The notes under the pieces are model-generated. The model saw only the letters and a program-made list of their open reading frames with translations, did no database searches and was not told the origin of the DNA. From assembly GCA_019421365.1 (NCBI GenBank), contig JAHZFJ010000005.1, positions 116,083 to 180,082 on the forward strand: a stretch of DNA of 64,000 nt, given 5' to 3'. The position numbers and the translations under genes were made by a program. Shown here piece by piece: positions 26,543 to 37,058 of the stretch (position 1 is the first letter of the stretch; each line of letters starts with the position of its first letter). Source of the stretch: Lachnospiraceae bacterium (GTDB lineage Bacteria > Bacillota > Clostridia > Lachnospirales > Lachnospiraceae).

Positions 26543-27886
26543 ATGAGAAAAGGAAAGAAAATTATTAGCTTAGTACTAAGTTGTGCATTAGTATTAACAA
26601 TGTTCACTGGTTGTGGAACCAAGCAAAACGACAGTAAAGAAGATACAAAACAAGAAGATGCAGCAACAGATACGACAGCAGATGCAGAAACAGATACGAC
26701 AGCTGAAAAGACTAAAATTAGATGGGCTGTTTGGGACGTAGCAGCAACTACATATTATCAACCACTTATTGATGCTTATATTGCAAAAAATCCTAATGTG
26801 GAAATTGAATTAGTAGACCTTGGCTCACAAGATTACATGACTGCATTAGCAACTCAATTAGCAGGAAACGATACAAATTTAGATGTTGTTACTGTAAAAG
26901 ACATTCCAGGATATATGAACTTAGTATCTAAGAATGTTATTGAAGCAGTTGATACAAGCGCACTTGACTTATCTGTCTATGGAGGTATTACTGACCAAAT
27001 CAAAATTAACGATCAAATCTATGCATTACCTTTTAGAAGTGATTTCTGGGTTTTATTCTACAACAAAGACATCTTTGATGCAGCTGGTGTTGATTATCCA
27101 ACAAACGATATGACTTTTGAACAATATGATGAATTAGCTCGCCAAGTTACTAAGACTGATTTAGGTAATGAAGTATATGGTGCTCACTACCATACTTGGA
27201 GATCAGCAGTTCAATTATTCGGTATTCTTGATGGTAAGAATTCAATCATAGATGGAAACTATGAGTTTTTAAAACCATATTATGAAATGGTTTTAAATGA
27301 GCAAAAAGATGGCGTTAGCCAAGATTACGCAACACTTAAGACAAGCAGTTTACATTACTCTGGAGCATTTGCACAAGGTAACGTAGCTATGATGAACATG
27401 GGGTCATGGTTTATTCCAACTTTAATCGAAAAAATTAGTATTGGTGAATATTCAGATATCTCTAATTGGGGTATTGCTAAATATCCTCATGCAGAAGGTG
27501 TTGAACCAGGATCAACTTTAGCAACTATTACTTCATTAGCAGTAACAAGTGCTTCTAAGAACAAAGAAATTGCTACTGATTTCATGAACTTTGTATGTGG
27601 AGAAGAAGGTGCTGAAATTATAGCATCAACTGGTACTTTCCCAGCAATCAAGACTGACAGCGTAGTTGCTTCTATCTCTGGTATGGAAGGATTCCCAACA
27701 GATGCTAACAGTGCAGAAGCATTAAAAACAGCTAACACTTATCTTGAAATGCCAGTTTATGAAAAGAGTGCTGAAATCGAAGTTATCTTAAATGACGGAC
27801 ATGATTATATCATGACAGAAACAATGACAATTGATGAAGGTATTGCTTACATGAACGAAGAAGTAGGTAAAATTATCAACAAATAG
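26543..27886 (+). CDS. Sugar ABC transporter substrate-binding lipoprotein
   Basis: Family 1 extracellular solute-binding protein (447 aa). The signal peptide ends in a lipobox (MFTGC, Cys ~23), followed by an Asp/Thr-rich linker to ~residue 55. The mature part has LATQLAGNDTNLDVVTVKD, RSDFWVLFYNKDIFDAAG and the MNMGSWFIP ligand-site segment. AGGAGGG precedes the ATG and a TATAAT (26481-26486) lies upstream. It heads the permease-GH88-chemoreceptor gene series, so its ligand is probably an oligosaccharide from lyase action. Confidence 0.93.
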   Translation: MRKGKKIISLVLSCALVLTMFTGCGTKQNDSKEDTKQEDAATDTTADAETDTTAEKTKIRWAVWDVAATTYYQPLIDAYIAKNPNVEIELVDLGSQDYMTALATQLAGNDTNLDVVTVKDIPGYMNLVSKNVIEAVDTSALDLSVYGGITDQIKINDQIYALPFRSDFWVLFYNKDIFDAAGVDYPTNDMTFEQYDELARQVTKTDLGNEVYGAHYHTWRSAVQLFGILDGKNSIIDGNYEFLKPYYEMVLNEQKDGVSQDYATLKTSSLHYSGAFAQGNVAMMNMGSWFIPTLIEKISIGEYSDISNWGIAKYPHAEGVEPGSTLATITSLAVTSASKNKEIATDFMNFVCGEEGAEIIASTGTFPAIKTDSVVASISGMEGFPTDANSAEALKTANTYLEMPVYEKSAEIEVILNDGHDYIMTETMTIDEGIAYMNEEVGKIINK

Positions 27887-27910
27887 TCAATAAGAAAAGC
27901 TATTAATAAG

Positions 27911-27937
27911 GTCAGGTGGTGCCATAAACCACCTGAC
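27911..27937 (+). other. Intra-operon hairpin after the binding-protein gene
   Basis: A perfect 10-bp stem GTCAGGTGGT (27911-27920) / ACCACCTGAC (27928-27937) with a 7-base loop. No T-run follows on the plus strand, so it is more likely an mRNA 3'-end stabiliser or partial attenuator than a full terminator. Confidence 0.65.
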
Positions 27938-28007
27938 TAAAAAACAGGGTAGCTAATTAGTTACAGGACAACAAGTTGAGACAACGCTGCTAATACATGT
28001 AGAAATG

Positions 28008-28098
28008 TTAGTTCGGGTGTCAAAAGCCAAATAATCAAGCTACGAGAGTAAATATAATCGATTATTACAGGTACTATGACTTTTGATACCCGAACTAA
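28008..28098. repeat. 91-bp hairpin element, TTCGGGTGT family
   Basis: The arms at 28008-28026 (TTAGTTCGGGTGTCAAAAG) and 28080-28098 pair at 18 of 19 positions around a 53-base loop that has its own AATAATC/GATTATT stem. A related TTCGGGTGTTAAAAG arm occurs at 53999, so this may be a dispersed element. It overlaps the longest possible reading frame of the next permease. Confidence 0.6.
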
Positions 28099-28175
28099 TA
28101 TTATGCCCTAAATGTTATGGCAAAATATTAGAAATACGAAAAGGAGGAGGTAGGCCGTTACTGGCTTATGATCAT

Positions 28176-29285
28176 ATGAAAAATAGAGAATTGTCTTTAC
28201 AAGAAGCAGAAGAAAAGCAAAAAAAGTTGAATGAGCTTAATGCGAAGATGAAGCAGCTTCAAGAGAGATTGATGACAGAATTCAACACTTGGGGGCTTGA
28301 TAGTAAGAAGGATAAAGAAAAGATCAAAGAAAAAGATAAGCTTCTTAAAGAAATGCAGAAGACACAAAGAACCATAGAAAAATTGAAGACAGGCAAATTA
28401 CTTAGCCGAGATGCAAAACGTAGTATAGTAGCTTATTCATTTATCGCACCAAATTTTATAGGTTTTGCAATATTTACTTTAATTCCTGTAATATTTGCAT
28501 TTATATTGGCATTCATGTCATGGGATGGTAATAATCCAATTCAGTTTGTTGGCCTAGCAAACTTCAAACGCTTGGCTGATGATACGCGTTTCCTAGCAGC
28601 TATTAGGAATACGATTGTATATTGTGTTGCAACTGTACCGCTTACATTGGCAGCAGCTCTTGGATTAGCAATCTTATTGAATAAGAAGATAAAAGGTAGG
28701 GCAATCTTTAGAGCAATCGGATTCTTCCCATATGTAGCTTCTTTAATAGCAGTAGCAACAGTGTGGAATAATCTTTTTAGTCCTGGTGCTGGTCTTGTAA
28801 ATGTTATTCTTACTAATTTAGGAGTAGCAAAGCAAAACTTACCAGGTTGGGCGGCTGACTCTGATTGGGCAATGTTCACCGTAGTAGCATTCAGTGTATG
28901 GAAGTCGATGGGTTACTACATGGTTATCTATCTTGCAGGTTTACAAGGTATCTCAGGCGAATTATACGAAGCAGCAAGTTTAGATGGTGCAAACGCATGG
29001 CAAAAATTCAAGAATGTCACATGGCCACAATTAAAACCAACGACATTCTTCGTAATCATTATGCTTACTATTAACTGTTTTAAAGTATACGATCAAGTTT
29101 ACATGATAACTCAAGGTGGACCAGGTACATCAACATTAGTTCTTGTATACCACATCTATCAAACCGCATTTGTTACCTCATCTGATTATGGCTATGCAAG
29201 CGCTATTTCAATGGTACTGTTCGCACTGGTATTATTAGTAACAGTGGTTCAGTTCAGAGGAGAGAAGAACTATGCAAATGATTAA
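28176..29285 (+). CDS. Sugar ABC transporter permease with N-terminal coiled coil
   Basis: MalF-type inner-membrane permease. The six-helix permease core covers the last ~290 residues and contains the coupling loop LYEAASLDGANAWQKFKNVTWP (EAA motif). It is preceded by ~80 charged residues rich in Lys, Glu and Leu that read as a cytoplasmic coiled coil, unusual for this ~290-aa family. The start is uncertain. ATG 28176 has no ribosome site. A strong AAGGAGGAGG at 28141-28150 points to an in-frame CTG at 28161. The frame stays open to a TTG at 28083 inside the hairpin, adding a CPKC motif. Confidence 0.85.
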   Translation: MKNRELSLQEAEEKQKKLNELNAKMKQLQERLMTEFNTWGLDSKKDKEKIKEKDKLLKEMQKTQRTIEKLKTGKLLSRDAKRSIVAYSFIAPNFIGFAIFTLIPVIFAFILAFMSWDGNNPIQFVGLANFKRLADDTRFLAAIRNTIVYCVATVPLTLAAALGLAILLNKKIKGRAIFRAIGFFPYVASLIAVATVWNNLFSPGAGLVNVILTNLGVAKQNLPGWAADSDWAMFTVVAFSVWKSMGYYMVIYLAGLQGISGELYEAASLDGANAWQKFKNVTWPQLKPTTFFVIIMLTINCFKVYDQVYMITQGGPGTSTLVLVYHIYQTAFVTSSDYGYASAISMVLFALVLLVTVVQFRGEKNYAND

Positions 29286-29312
29286 TGAAATTGAGATACA
29301 GGAGGTGGCATA

Positions 29313-30149
29313 ATGATAAAGAAAAGCAGTAAACGTAAAATTAATAAAGTGTTATTATATGTAGTACTCATTACAATTACAGTAGTAATGTTGGTTCCGT
29401 TCTTATGGATGTTGTCAGCATCACTTAAATTCGATAAAGATGTATTCACAGTACCAATTAGATGGATACCTGAAAATCCAAAATGGGATAATTATAAAAT
29501 CATATGGACTAAGATTCCTCTTATGAAGTTCGTATTAAATACTTCTAAGATTACATTAATTGTTACAGTTCTTCAATTGTTAACAAGTAGCTTTGCTGCA
29601 TATGCATTCGCAAAATTACAATTCAAAAGTAAGAACGCTTTATTCCTTGGTTACATAGCAACCATTGCAGTTCCTTGGCAAGTATACATGGTTCCTCAAT
29701 TTATCATGATGCGTTCAATTGGTTTAAATGATACGCACCTAGCAATCATATGCTTACAAGCATTCTCAGCATTCGGTGTATTCATGATGAGACAATTTTA
29801 TCAAGGGGTTCCGGATTCCTTATGTGAAGCTGCAAGAATTGATGGTATGAGCGAGTATAAGATTTATAGCAGGATAATGCTTCCGTTATCGAAGCCAGCA
29901 TTATCAACATTGACAATATTCACATTCGTTGCGACATGGAATGATTTCCTTGGACCTAGTATCTATCTTACAACGGAAAGTAAGAAGACATTACAGATTG
30001 GTTTACGTATGTTTATTGGTCAATATTCATCTGAATATGGATTAATTATGGCAGCTTCTGTAATATCATTAATTCCTGTATTGATTGTGTTCCTATGCTT
30101 ACAAAAATACTTTGTAGAAGGTGTAGCTGCAACAGGAATTAAAGGATAA
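29313..30149 (+). CDS. Sugar ABC transporter permease (MalG type)
   Basis: Second permease of the importer (278 aa) with six transmembrane segments. The coupling loop is LCEAARIDGMSEYKIYSRIMLPLSKPA, and the C-terminus ends GVAATGIKG, typical of the MalG-like partner. AGGAGGTGG precedes the ATG, 27 bp after the first permease. No ATPase gene is present, so a shared MsmX-type ATPase elsewhere must energise the transporter. Confidence 0.93.
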   Translation: MIKKSSKRKINKVLLYVVLITITVVMLVPFLWMLSASLKFDKDVFTVPIRWIPENPKWDNYKIIWTKIPLMKFVLNTSKITLIVTVLQLLTSSFAAYAFAKLQFKSKNALFLGYIATIAVPWQVYMVPQFIMMRSIGLNDTHLAIICLQAFSAFGVFMMRQFYQGVPDSLCEAARIDGMSEYKIYSRIMLPLSKPALSTLTIFTFVATWNDFLGPSIYLTTESKKTLQIGLRMFIGQYSSEYGLIMAASVISLIPVLIVFLCLQKYFVEGVAATGIKG

Positions 30150-30212
30150 TAAAACTCGAACTTCGCACTTGAAGATTTCGAGGAGTAGTTAACTGCTATA
30201 TTCAACGAAAAA
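30148..30212 (+). repeat. Truncated copy of the ~205-bp hairpin repeat
   Basis: This stretch matches the left arm of the repeats at 60935, 62981 and 63733 (ACTCGAACTTCGCACTTGAA, then GATTTCGAGGAGTAG and ATATTCAACGAAAAA) and then diverges. It begins at the stop codon of the permease gene, in the same orientation relative to the upstream gene as the full copies. Confidence 0.7.
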
Positions 30213-30264
30213 GTTAGAGGTGTAGGGGGGTACTGCCACTGCACCTCCTAATTTGTTTTAGTGG
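30213..30264 (+). terminator. Hairpin after the permease gene
   Basis: Imperfect arms TTAGAGGTGTAG and CTGCACCTCCTAA surround a G/C-rich loop and are followed by TTTGTTTTAG. It probably ends or attenuates the permease transcript before the GH88 gene. Confidence 0.5.
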
Positions 30265-30387
30265 TGATATTTGATTAATAGACAGGATATTCATAGTTTA
30301 TGAGAGGATATTACTAGAGTAAAAAATATACAAATAGTATTATAACAACAGATAAACAAAAATATAAACAAAGTTAGGAGAATATAT

Positions 30388-31557
30388 ATGGAAAAACTAT
30401 TTATAGATATGCCTATTATTACCCAAAATGAGATTAATCAAGCGTTAGAATTTTCATCAAATCAAATTATTAATAATTTACCAGAATTTACTTATAAGTT
30501 TCAGAATGCTTATAGTGAGGACGGGTTCTATCAACCAATTGAAAACGACTACTGGACAACAGGATTTTGGACAGGTGAAGTATGGTTAGCATATGAACAT
30601 TGTAAAGATGAAAGAATTAAAGAAGCAGGATTAATACAAGTTGACAGTTTCCTTAATCGTATTAATAAGAAGATTGAGGTAGATCATCATGATATGGGAT
30701 TCTTATATTCTCCTTCTTGTGTTGCAGCATACAAACTAGTAGGAAGTGAAAAGGCAAAAGAAGCAGCTATTAAAGCAGCAGATCAATTAATAACACGTTT
30801 CCATCCTGTGGGAGAATTCATTCAAGCTTGGGGAAACATGGATGAAGCTGATAACTATCGTCTTATAATTGATTGTTTGTTAAATCTTCCATTATTATAT
30901 TGGGCTACAGAAGAAACTAAAGATGAAAAATACCGTGAAATAGCAGAAAAGCATATCCATACTGCAATTAAGAATGTAATTAGAGAAGATTATTCTACAT
31001 GGCACACCTTCTATTTTAATATGGAAACGGGGGAGCCAGATCATGGTGCTACATGTCAAGGTTACCGTGATGGATCTGCATGGGCGAGAGGACAAGCGTG
31101 GGGAATCTACGGCTCTGCGTTAGCATACCGCTATACAAAAAGAGAAGAGTATGTAGATGTTTTCAAGAATGTAACGCAGTACTATTTAGAGCATCTACCA
31201 AAAGACATGGTTCCATATTGGGATTTAGAATTCGGTGAAGGTTCAACAGAACCGAGAGATTCATCAAGTGCTTCGATTGCAGCTTGTGGATTGCTTGAGA
31301 TGTCAAAGTATCTGAACGAAGAAGATGCAGCTTATTATACAGTATTAGCTAAGCAGATGATGAAATCAGTGGTTGATCACTATGCAGTTAAGGATAGCAA
31401 AGAATCCAATGGATTAGTCCTACATAGTACATATTCCAATCATTCTCCTTATAATACATGCAACCATTATGGTGTGGATGAATGTAATTCATGGGGAGAC
31501 TATTTCTACATGGAGGCATTAACTAGAATGACTAAAGAATGGAATCAGTATTGGTAA
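30388..31557 (+). CDS. Unsaturated glucuronyl hydrolase (glycoside hydrolase family 88)
   Basis: Cytoplasmic GH88-type enzyme (389 aa) that removes unsaturated uronic acids from lyase-made oligosaccharides by hydration. The alpha/alpha-barrel motifs are [24 protein letters not shown] (first catalytic Asp), [15 protein letters not shown] (second catalytic Asp) and [16 protein letters not shown]. No signal peptide. It completes the logic of the locus: lyase, importer, uronyl hydrolase. Specificity for pectin-, GAG- or other uronate glycans cannot be read from the sequence. Confidence 0.9.
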   Translation: MEKLFIDMPIITQNEINQALEFSSNQIINNLPEFTYKFQNAYSEDGFYQPIENDYWTTGFWTGEVWLAYEHCKDERIKEAGLIQVDSFLNRINKKIEVDHHDMGFLYSPSCVAAYKLVGSEKAKEAAIKAADQLITRFHPVGEFIQAWGNMDEADNYRLIIDCLLNLPLLYWATEETKDEKYREIAEKHIHTAIKNVIREDYSTWHTFYFNMETGEPDHGATCQGYRDGSAWARGQAWGIYGSALAYRYTKREEYVDVFKNVTQYYLEHLPKDMVPYWDLEFGEGSTEPRDSSSASIAACGLLEMSKYLNEEDAAYYTVLAKQMMKSVVDHYAVKDSKESNGLVLHSTYSNHSPYNTCNHYGVDECNSWGDYFYMEALTRMTKEWNQYW

Positions 31558-31573
31558 AATTGGAGGCGTATTA

Positions 31574-33616
31574 ATGAAACACTCAAGAAAAAAAGGTTTT
31601 GGTGTAAGAGCCAAGATGACTGGTGTGTTTTTGCTCCTGATTGTTATGATGATATGGATGGGAATTCTTAATTATACTCGTGCAAGAGATGCAATTGTCG
31701 ATACTTATGTTAAGGATAAAGAACAAACCTTTAAGGTTACGGGGAATTACATGGAAGTGATTTTTGAGAATGTAGCTACCCAGGCTGTTAGAATTATGAC
31801 GGATGAGAATGTTAAAAGATTCTATTCTTCAGTGTTTGCGTCGGATAAAAAAGTACGTCTAGATGCGAAGAAGAATGTTGATAGTACAATCGTCTCTATT
31901 GTTAACACTGATAAATATATTAATGGAATCATGTTAATTGTAAAAGATGATATCGTACTATCGTCAAATCAAGTTCAGATAACAAGCACTTTTTATGATG
32001 AGTTTGCTGCTTCGACTGAAGGGCAGAAGATACTAAACACACAGGATACAACTAGTTGGATTGGAACACATCCATTCATAGATTCAGTATTTAATACAAC
32101 TACCAATTCCTATGGAATGAGTATGGGAAGAGGTCTTGAGGGGGTTATAGATGGTAAGGAAGGTGCTATCATCATTGATATTAATAAGTCTGTAATAGTT
32201 GATTTGTTAAATGAACTCGTGGATAAGAGTGAATCCATGGCATTTATAACGGATGATGGTAGAGAAATTTTTTCTGATGGAGCTAGTGAAAGTCTTGTAG
32301 ATACAACATTTTATCAGAACAGTTTAATTTCAGAGACAAAATCAGGATCAGAGTATGTAACGTTCAATGGTATTAAGTTTCTATATACATACTGTAAGAT
32401 TGGTGAGACGAATAATATGTTATGTAGTCTTATTGAACAGAGTGTAATACATCAAAGTGCGGATAGCATTAAACAAACTACAGCCATGATGATTTTAAGT
32501 ACAAGTATTCTAGCATTAATTATTGCATCAATCTATGCTTCGAGTTTAAGTGGTGCAATCAAAAAAGCTGTACAAGGTATTTCAAAAGTTGCAGAAGGCG
32601 ATTTAACGTATACTATTAAAACTCGAAGAAAAGACGAATTTGGAATACTTACAGAGAATCTAGATCATATGCGACATAATATAAAGAAATTATTAACCAA
32701 TACATCATTAGTAAGTTCTGAGGTAAAGGATTCAACAATAGAAGTATCTAAGTCTTCGGATGTTATTACTAGCTCAATGGCAGCGATATCAAGTGCAGTA
32801 GATGAAATAGAACAAGGTATGGTTGAACAAGCGGATGCTGCTAATAATTGTTTGAATCAGATGAATATATTAGCTGACAGTATTAATGAAGTAACAGAAA
32901 GTACAGAAACAATGGTTTCTCTTGAAAGACATACTAATACCATAGTAGAGTCAAATTATGAATCGTTACATGAACTATGCGAGAAAGCGCAAGGTACTTC
33001 TAATATAACAGCTAAGATTGTTCTTGATATGGAGGCATTATCTATGCAATCGAGTTCGATTACACAGATTATAGACACAATAGAAGATATTGCAACGCAA
33101 TCGAATCTATTAGCTCTTAATGCATCAATTGAAGCTGCAAGAGCAGGAGCTCTTGGTAAAGGATTTGCAGTTGTTGCTCATGAGATTGGTAAGTTGGCAG
33201 GGCAATCATTAGAAGCTGCTCAGGATGTGAAAGTTATAGTAGATGGAATATCAAAACAAACAAAAGAAACTTCAAGGAATGTAATGGCTGCTAAAGAGAC
33301 TGTTTCTGAACAATCAATCGCATTGAATAAGACGATGAAAGGTTATAATGACATCAGTACACAGATGCAAGAATTAATGAAACAGATCAATAAGATTAAA
33401 GAGGAAGTATATGCAATTGAGAATATTAAGAATGATACCTTATCTGCTATTAGTAATATCTCAGCAGTATCTCAACAAACGGCAGCAGCAACAAGAGAAG
33501 TAAGTGATAAGACTGGATATGAATTTGAAAGTGTAGAGAATTTAAATAAGATTATTATTACACTGGAGGAGAAAGCAAGGAATCTGGAAAAAGAAATAGG
33601 CGTTTTTAAAATCTAA
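31574..33616 (+). CDS. Methyl-accepting chemotaxis protein with extracellular sensor
   Basis: Transmembrane chemoreceptor (680 aa). TM1 lies at about residues 14-33 and TM2 at about 300-322, with a ~265-residue Cache-like periplasm-type sensor between them. A HAMP domain follows, then the signalling domain with its hairpin tip [20 protein letters not shown]. It starts only 16 bp after the GH88 stop codon, with GGAGG in place, so it is probably co-transcribed with the polysaccharide locus. This suggests chemotaxis toward the same glycan or its products. Confidence 0.92.
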   Translation: MKHSRKKGFGVRAKMTGVFLLLIVMMIWMGILNYTRARDAIVDTYVKDKEQTFKVTGNYMEVIFENVATQAVRIMTDENVKRFYSSVFASDKKVRLDAKKNVDSTIVSIVNTDKYINGIMLIVKDDIVLSSNQVQITSTFYDEFAASTEGQKILNTQDTTSWIGTHPFIDSVFNTTTNSYGMSMGRGLEGVIDGKEGAIIIDINKSVIVDLLNELVDKSESMAFITDDGREIFSDGASESLVDTTFYQNSLISETKSGSEYVTFNGIKFLYTYCKIGETNNMLCSLIEQSVIHQSADSIKQTTAMMILSTSILALIIASIYASSLSGAIKKAVQGISKVAEGDLTYTIKTRRKDEFGILTENLDHMRHNIKKLLTNTSLVSSEVKDSTIEVSKSSDVITSSMAAISSAVDEIEQGMVEQADAANNCLNQMNILADSINEVTESTETMVSLERHTNTIVESNYESLHELCEKAQGTSNITAKIVLDMEALSMQSSSITQIIDTIEDIATQSNLLALNASIEAARAGALGKGFAVVAHEIGKLAGQSLEAAQDVKVIVDGISKQTKETSRNVMAAKETVSEQSIALNKTMKGYNDISTQMQELMKQINKIKEEVYAIENIKNDTLSAISNISAVSQQTAAATREVSDKTGYEFESVENLNKIIITLEEKARNLEKEIGVFKI

Positions 33617-33669
33617 ATTCACTATTTAAGGTAGGTAGATAGGCAACGTTGACTTAAGGAGGTATGAAG

Positions 33670-33990
33670 ATGGATAAGATTAAAAAATCATTTAAGATGA
33701 AATTATATGATGATATGGCAAAAGAATATGAGAAGAGACATAACGAACTTTGGCCCGAGATGAAGGATATGATTCATGAATATGGCGGGAGTAATTATTC
33801 AATATTCCTAGATTCTGAAACTAATGTATTATACGGATATATTGAACTAGAAGATGAGGAAAAGTGGGCTAAGTCAGCAGATACTGCTATTTGCAGAAAA
33901 TGGTGGGATTTTATGGCTGATATTATGGAGACTAATGAAGATCATAGCCCTGTATCAAAAGATTTAAGTTTAGTATTTCATTTGGAGTAA
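33670..33990 (+). CDS. rhaM: L-rhamnose mutarotase
   Basis: RhaM-family protein (106 aa) that interconverts anomers of L-rhamnose. Typical motifs are YEKRHNELWPEM near residue 20 (His and acid of the active site) and KWWDFMADIME near the C-terminus. The ATG at 33670 sits 7 bp after AAGGAGG; the ATG at 33664 is too close to it. It is the last gene of the locus, hinting that the target glycan contains rhamnose. No rhamnose isomerase or kinase genes are in the window. Confidence 0.88.
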   Translation: MDKIKKSFKMKLYDDMAKEYEKRHNELWPEMKDMIHEYGGSNYSIFLDSETNVLYGYIELEDEEKWAKSADTAICRKWWDFMADIMETNEDHSPVSKDLSLVFHLE

Positions 33991-34127
33991 TAGATAAATA
34001 TCCTTCTAATAAGTAAAATGTTTAATAATAGTATAGAAACAAGATTAGTGTAACTTTAAAGAATATATTGCAATATCAGTAAAGTTTGGTAAACTTAAAT
34101 AAAACAATATATTTATTGGGGGTTCAA

Positions 34128-35570
34128 ATGAAAAAATTACTCTACAGAAACTTAATTATTGTTATAGTGAGTGTGCTTTTGCTTATTGTGATGACAGTCG
34201 CCAAATATGGTATTTCTCATCAGACAGCGATATCTATTGTTTGTCTAATGTTGGGATCGATATTGTCAATAGCTATATATTTTTGCAAGCTTTCACTAGA
34301 CAAGAAAGCAATTGGTATGTTATGGATTATATCTGCATGTGCTATTACATATTCAATTCTTATAGGAGGCAGTTCGACAGCAGCTGTGGCACTATATCTA
34401 ACATTAGCTATGGCGGCATCATATTTTAGTTGCAAGGTTGTAAAACTGTATTTTATACCTGTGGGAATACTAATAATGATAATGGGAATCATCATGCCAG
34501 AGGCAATTGAAGGACCAGAAGGGGCTACGATTTTAGGAGCAGTATCTAAGGGATTATTGTTCACATTCTCTGGATATGTTATCTACCTAGCAACTAAACG
34601 TGGAGAGGATATGGTTAACGAATCGGCACAGATGTTACAGAGTTTATCTGAGAATAAAAAAGTAGCAGCTGAGATTGCTATGGGTCTTAGTAATTCATTA
34701 GAACAGACTACAGGTGAAGTGAACACAATGGCTAGAGAAGCTAATCATGTTCAACTATCTACTGAACAGATGAGAGAAGCCATAGGAAGTATGACACAGG
34801 CAGTAGTAACGGTAAATGAGAAAATCGGAGATGCAGTTGTTAGTGTTGATAAGAATTATGAGCTAGCAAGTAAGTTAGATGAAAGATTCAAAGAAGTTAC
34901 TTGTGCTGTGAAGAAAGGTAATGAAGGCGCTAACAATGTGAAATCGTCACTTGATGATATGGGGCAAACTGCCCTGTCAGCAAAAGAAGCTACAGGTGTA
35001 CTACTAGAAGAGATGAGTAGAATCACAAGTATCTTGGACGAGATTAATTCAATAGCATCACAAACTAATCTTTTATCATTGAATGCTTCTATTGAGGCTG
35101 CAAGAGCAGGTGAACATGGAAGAGGATTTGCTGTAGTAGCTGATGAGATACGTTCTTTATCAGAAGATAGTGCCAAAGCTTCAAGCCATATTCATAATAT
35201 TATTGTTAAATTAGCAAGTACCGTGGAACTGGTATCAGAGAGAACTACAGCAGGAGCAGAGGCTGCTAGTATCGGTGTTGCTAGGATGGATGATTTAATG
35301 AAGTTATTATACAACATTGATATTAATGCGAATACTGCCGAAGATGTGGTACAAGAAGAATATAAACTAATTCATGAAATAAAGCAGAATTTCGAAGTGA
35401 TTAATGGTGAAATAGAGGCACTAGTTGCATGTTCAGAAGAAAATGATGCAATGGTTACGAGCATATCTGAAAACATCACTATTCATAATAATGCAATTAA
35501 TAATTGCACGATTGAACTTGATAAACTTGAGAAAATTATGCGTCAATTAACAGAAGCATCTGAAAAATAA
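34128..35570 (+). CDS. Methyl-accepting chemotaxis protein with multi-TM N-terminus
   Basis: Chemoreceptor-like protein (480 aa). The first ~165 residues hold about six hydrophobic segments with very short loops and no extracellular sensor domain. There is no clear HAMP. The signalling domain follows with tip [20 protein letters not shown] and [15 protein letters not shown]. The ATG at 34128 follows GGGGGTT; an upstream in-frame start at 34086 has no ribosome site. It may sense membrane state or a hydrophobic ligand. The gene is monocistronic and ends at a terminator. Confidence 0.88.
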   Translation: MKKLLYRNLIIVIVSVLLLIVMTVAKYGISHQTAISIVCLMLGSILSIAIYFCKLSLDKKAIGMLWIISACAITYSILIGGSSTAAVALYLTLAMAASYFSCKVVKLYFIPVGILIMIMGIIMPEAIEGPEGATILGAVSKGLLFTFSGYVIYLATKRGEDMVNESAQMLQSLSENKKVAAEIAMGLSNSLEQTTGEVNTMAREANHVQLSTEQMREAIGSMTQAVVTVNEKIGDAVVSVDKNYELASKLDERFKEVTCAVKKGNEGANNVKSSLDDMGQTALSAKEATGVLLEEMSRITSILDEINSIASQTNLLSLNASIEAARAGEHGRGFAVVADEIRSLSEDSAKASSHIHNIIVKLASTVELVSERTTAGAEAASIGVARMDDLMKLLYNIDINANTAEDVVQEEYKLIHEIKQNFEVINGEIEALVACSEENDAMVTSISENITIHNNAINNCTIELDKLEKIMRQLTEASEK

Positions 35571-35604
35571 TAAATAAAAGTAATCACTAGATAGTTATAT
35601 GTTA

Positions 35605-35660
35605 AAAACGGAGCTATTACAAAGCAGTAAAATCCACTTTGTAATAAACTCTGTTTTTTA
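35605..35660. terminator. Bidirectional terminator
   Basis: The arms AACGGAGCTATTACAAAG and CTTTGTAATAAACTCTGTT are followed by a T-run. It lies between convergent genes. Confidence 0.8.
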
Positions 35661-35663
35661 TTT

Positions 35664-37055
35664 TTAATTAGTTATGTTGGTAATAAGTATGTTATAGATT
35701 TCCTTCGTCTTTTCATCCGTAGAGCCGCTGATGACATATTTTTTACCATTTTCTTTCGTAATCATGATAAAAAGGTGATTTTTAGGGTTAAAACAAACGG
35801 TACATGAACCATTACCAGCTATACTATAGGTACCTTTACAGAGATTAGAGAATCCTGTTCCATTATCTTTCGAGATATCAGGTAATTCATCCCATGTTTC
35901 CACTGTCTTAATATCATCAAATAAAATGTCATATGTGGTTTTAAAATGTTTAGCTGTAATACTATCTTCGTCAATGGTTAGTAGTAATGGAGAAAATTCA
36001 CTTTGAATCAGTCCAATTGCAGAGATTGGCATAGCTAATAAAATTAATGCTATAATGACGGCGAAGACTTTACCAGCTGGTTTGGCGCAATTCAAATCAG
36101 TTCCTAGTCCTACTCTTTTCTCTACTAATAGATGCTTATTGTTTGGATTGTAATAAAGCAAACCATAGATCCAGTAACAATCTTCATCTGTAGTTAAAGA
36201 ATTCTCTGTTTGTATACTGAATTGTTGTTGTGCTAAACGAACCTTAAATTCGGCACGTAATACCCACCATAAGATAAAGAAAGTATAGAATAAGGTAATA
36301 AGTAAGAAGATAAGAATGCTATCTATATAATGATTAATATACATCCAAAACAAGATTGTATATATAGCGTTAGTATACGATAGTCCTATAAAACATTTAC
36401 CGAAGTTATACCTGCGAATTCTTGTGAGCGTCTGATTTTGTAACGAATCACGACTAACGATTTCTTGTTTTGTCTTATACGCAATATGAAACAAGAAAGG
36501 GCATAGGAAGGTTAGTAATCCAACACAGGTAGTCGTGGCTATGGATAACAAGGTAGAATTCTTGTTTGCAAGTCTATATATGTCAATAATAATTGGTGCA
36601 CATGTTAATAATATGGCTGGTAAAAACAAATACTTGTTCAAAGGATTCGGTTCCTCTAATGTTACCTTAAGATCAACAATTGTAGTACCTTCTTCATCAA
36701 CATGCCAATTCTGTTCTTTCTTTAGTTTATGTAACTGTAGATTCCCTTTAATAAAGGGAATGAAGAAGATAAAGCAAATTACTGTTATCCAAGTGATAAA
36801 TATGGCATAAACTATGGAATCGTATTGTGTTATGAGAGAGGTAAAAGGAATGATTGAAAAAACAATAGCAATACTGCGTATACTTTTCTTAGCTTTAGTT
36901 ACAATCTTCACAACTTCTGGATTTTGTAATTCATCAGATGGTAAGGTAACGCCAAGAATAATATTCTTGTGTGGTTCTAATTCGTTCTTTAATATAAAGT
37001 ACATAATTGGAAGTATAGGATAACAGAATACAAACATAATGATTTTCATGAACAT
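35664..37055 (-). CDS. Multi-pass membrane protein with DUF5808 domain
   Basis: Membrane protein of 463 aa with about eight hydrophobic segments. The central stretch DEDCYWIYGLLYYNPNNK followed by VEKRVGLGTDLN is the DUF5808 pattern. The C-terminal ~100 residues after the last helix resemble a bacterial PH-like domain. It begins 3 bp after the stop of a GntR-type regulator, and such GntR-membrane protein pairs are common in Clostridia. Function is unknown. Confidence 0.8.
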   Translation of the reverse strand: MFMKIIMFVFCYPILPIMYFILKNELEPHKNIILGVTLPSDELQNPEVVKIVTKAKKSIRSIAIVFSIIPFTSLITQYDSIVYAIFITWITVICFIFFIPFIKGNLQLHKLKKEQNWHVDEEGTTIVDLKVTLEEPNPLNKYLFLPAILLTCAPIIIDIYRLANKNSTLLSIATTTCVGLLTFLCPFLFHIAYKTKQEIVSRDSLQNQTLTRIRRYNFGKCFIGLSYTNAIYTILFWMYINHYIDSILIFLLITLFYTFFILWWVLRAEFKVRLAQQQFSIQTENSLTTDEDCYWIYGLLYYNPNNKHLLVEKRVGLGTDLNCAKPAGKVFAVIIALILLAMPISAIGLIQSEFSPLLLTIDEDSITAKHFKTTYDILFDDIKTVETWDELPDISKDNGTGFSNLCKGTYSIAGNGSCTVCFNPKNHLFIMITKENGKKYVISGSTDEKTKEIYNILITNITN

Positions 37056-37058
37056 GGA

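Noticed and set aside
30388..31557. GH105 (rhamnogalacturonyl hydrolase) in place of GH88
   Set aside because: The DHHDMGFLY and [14 protein letters not shown] segments and the length fit GH88 better; GH105 cannot be fully excluded without a search.
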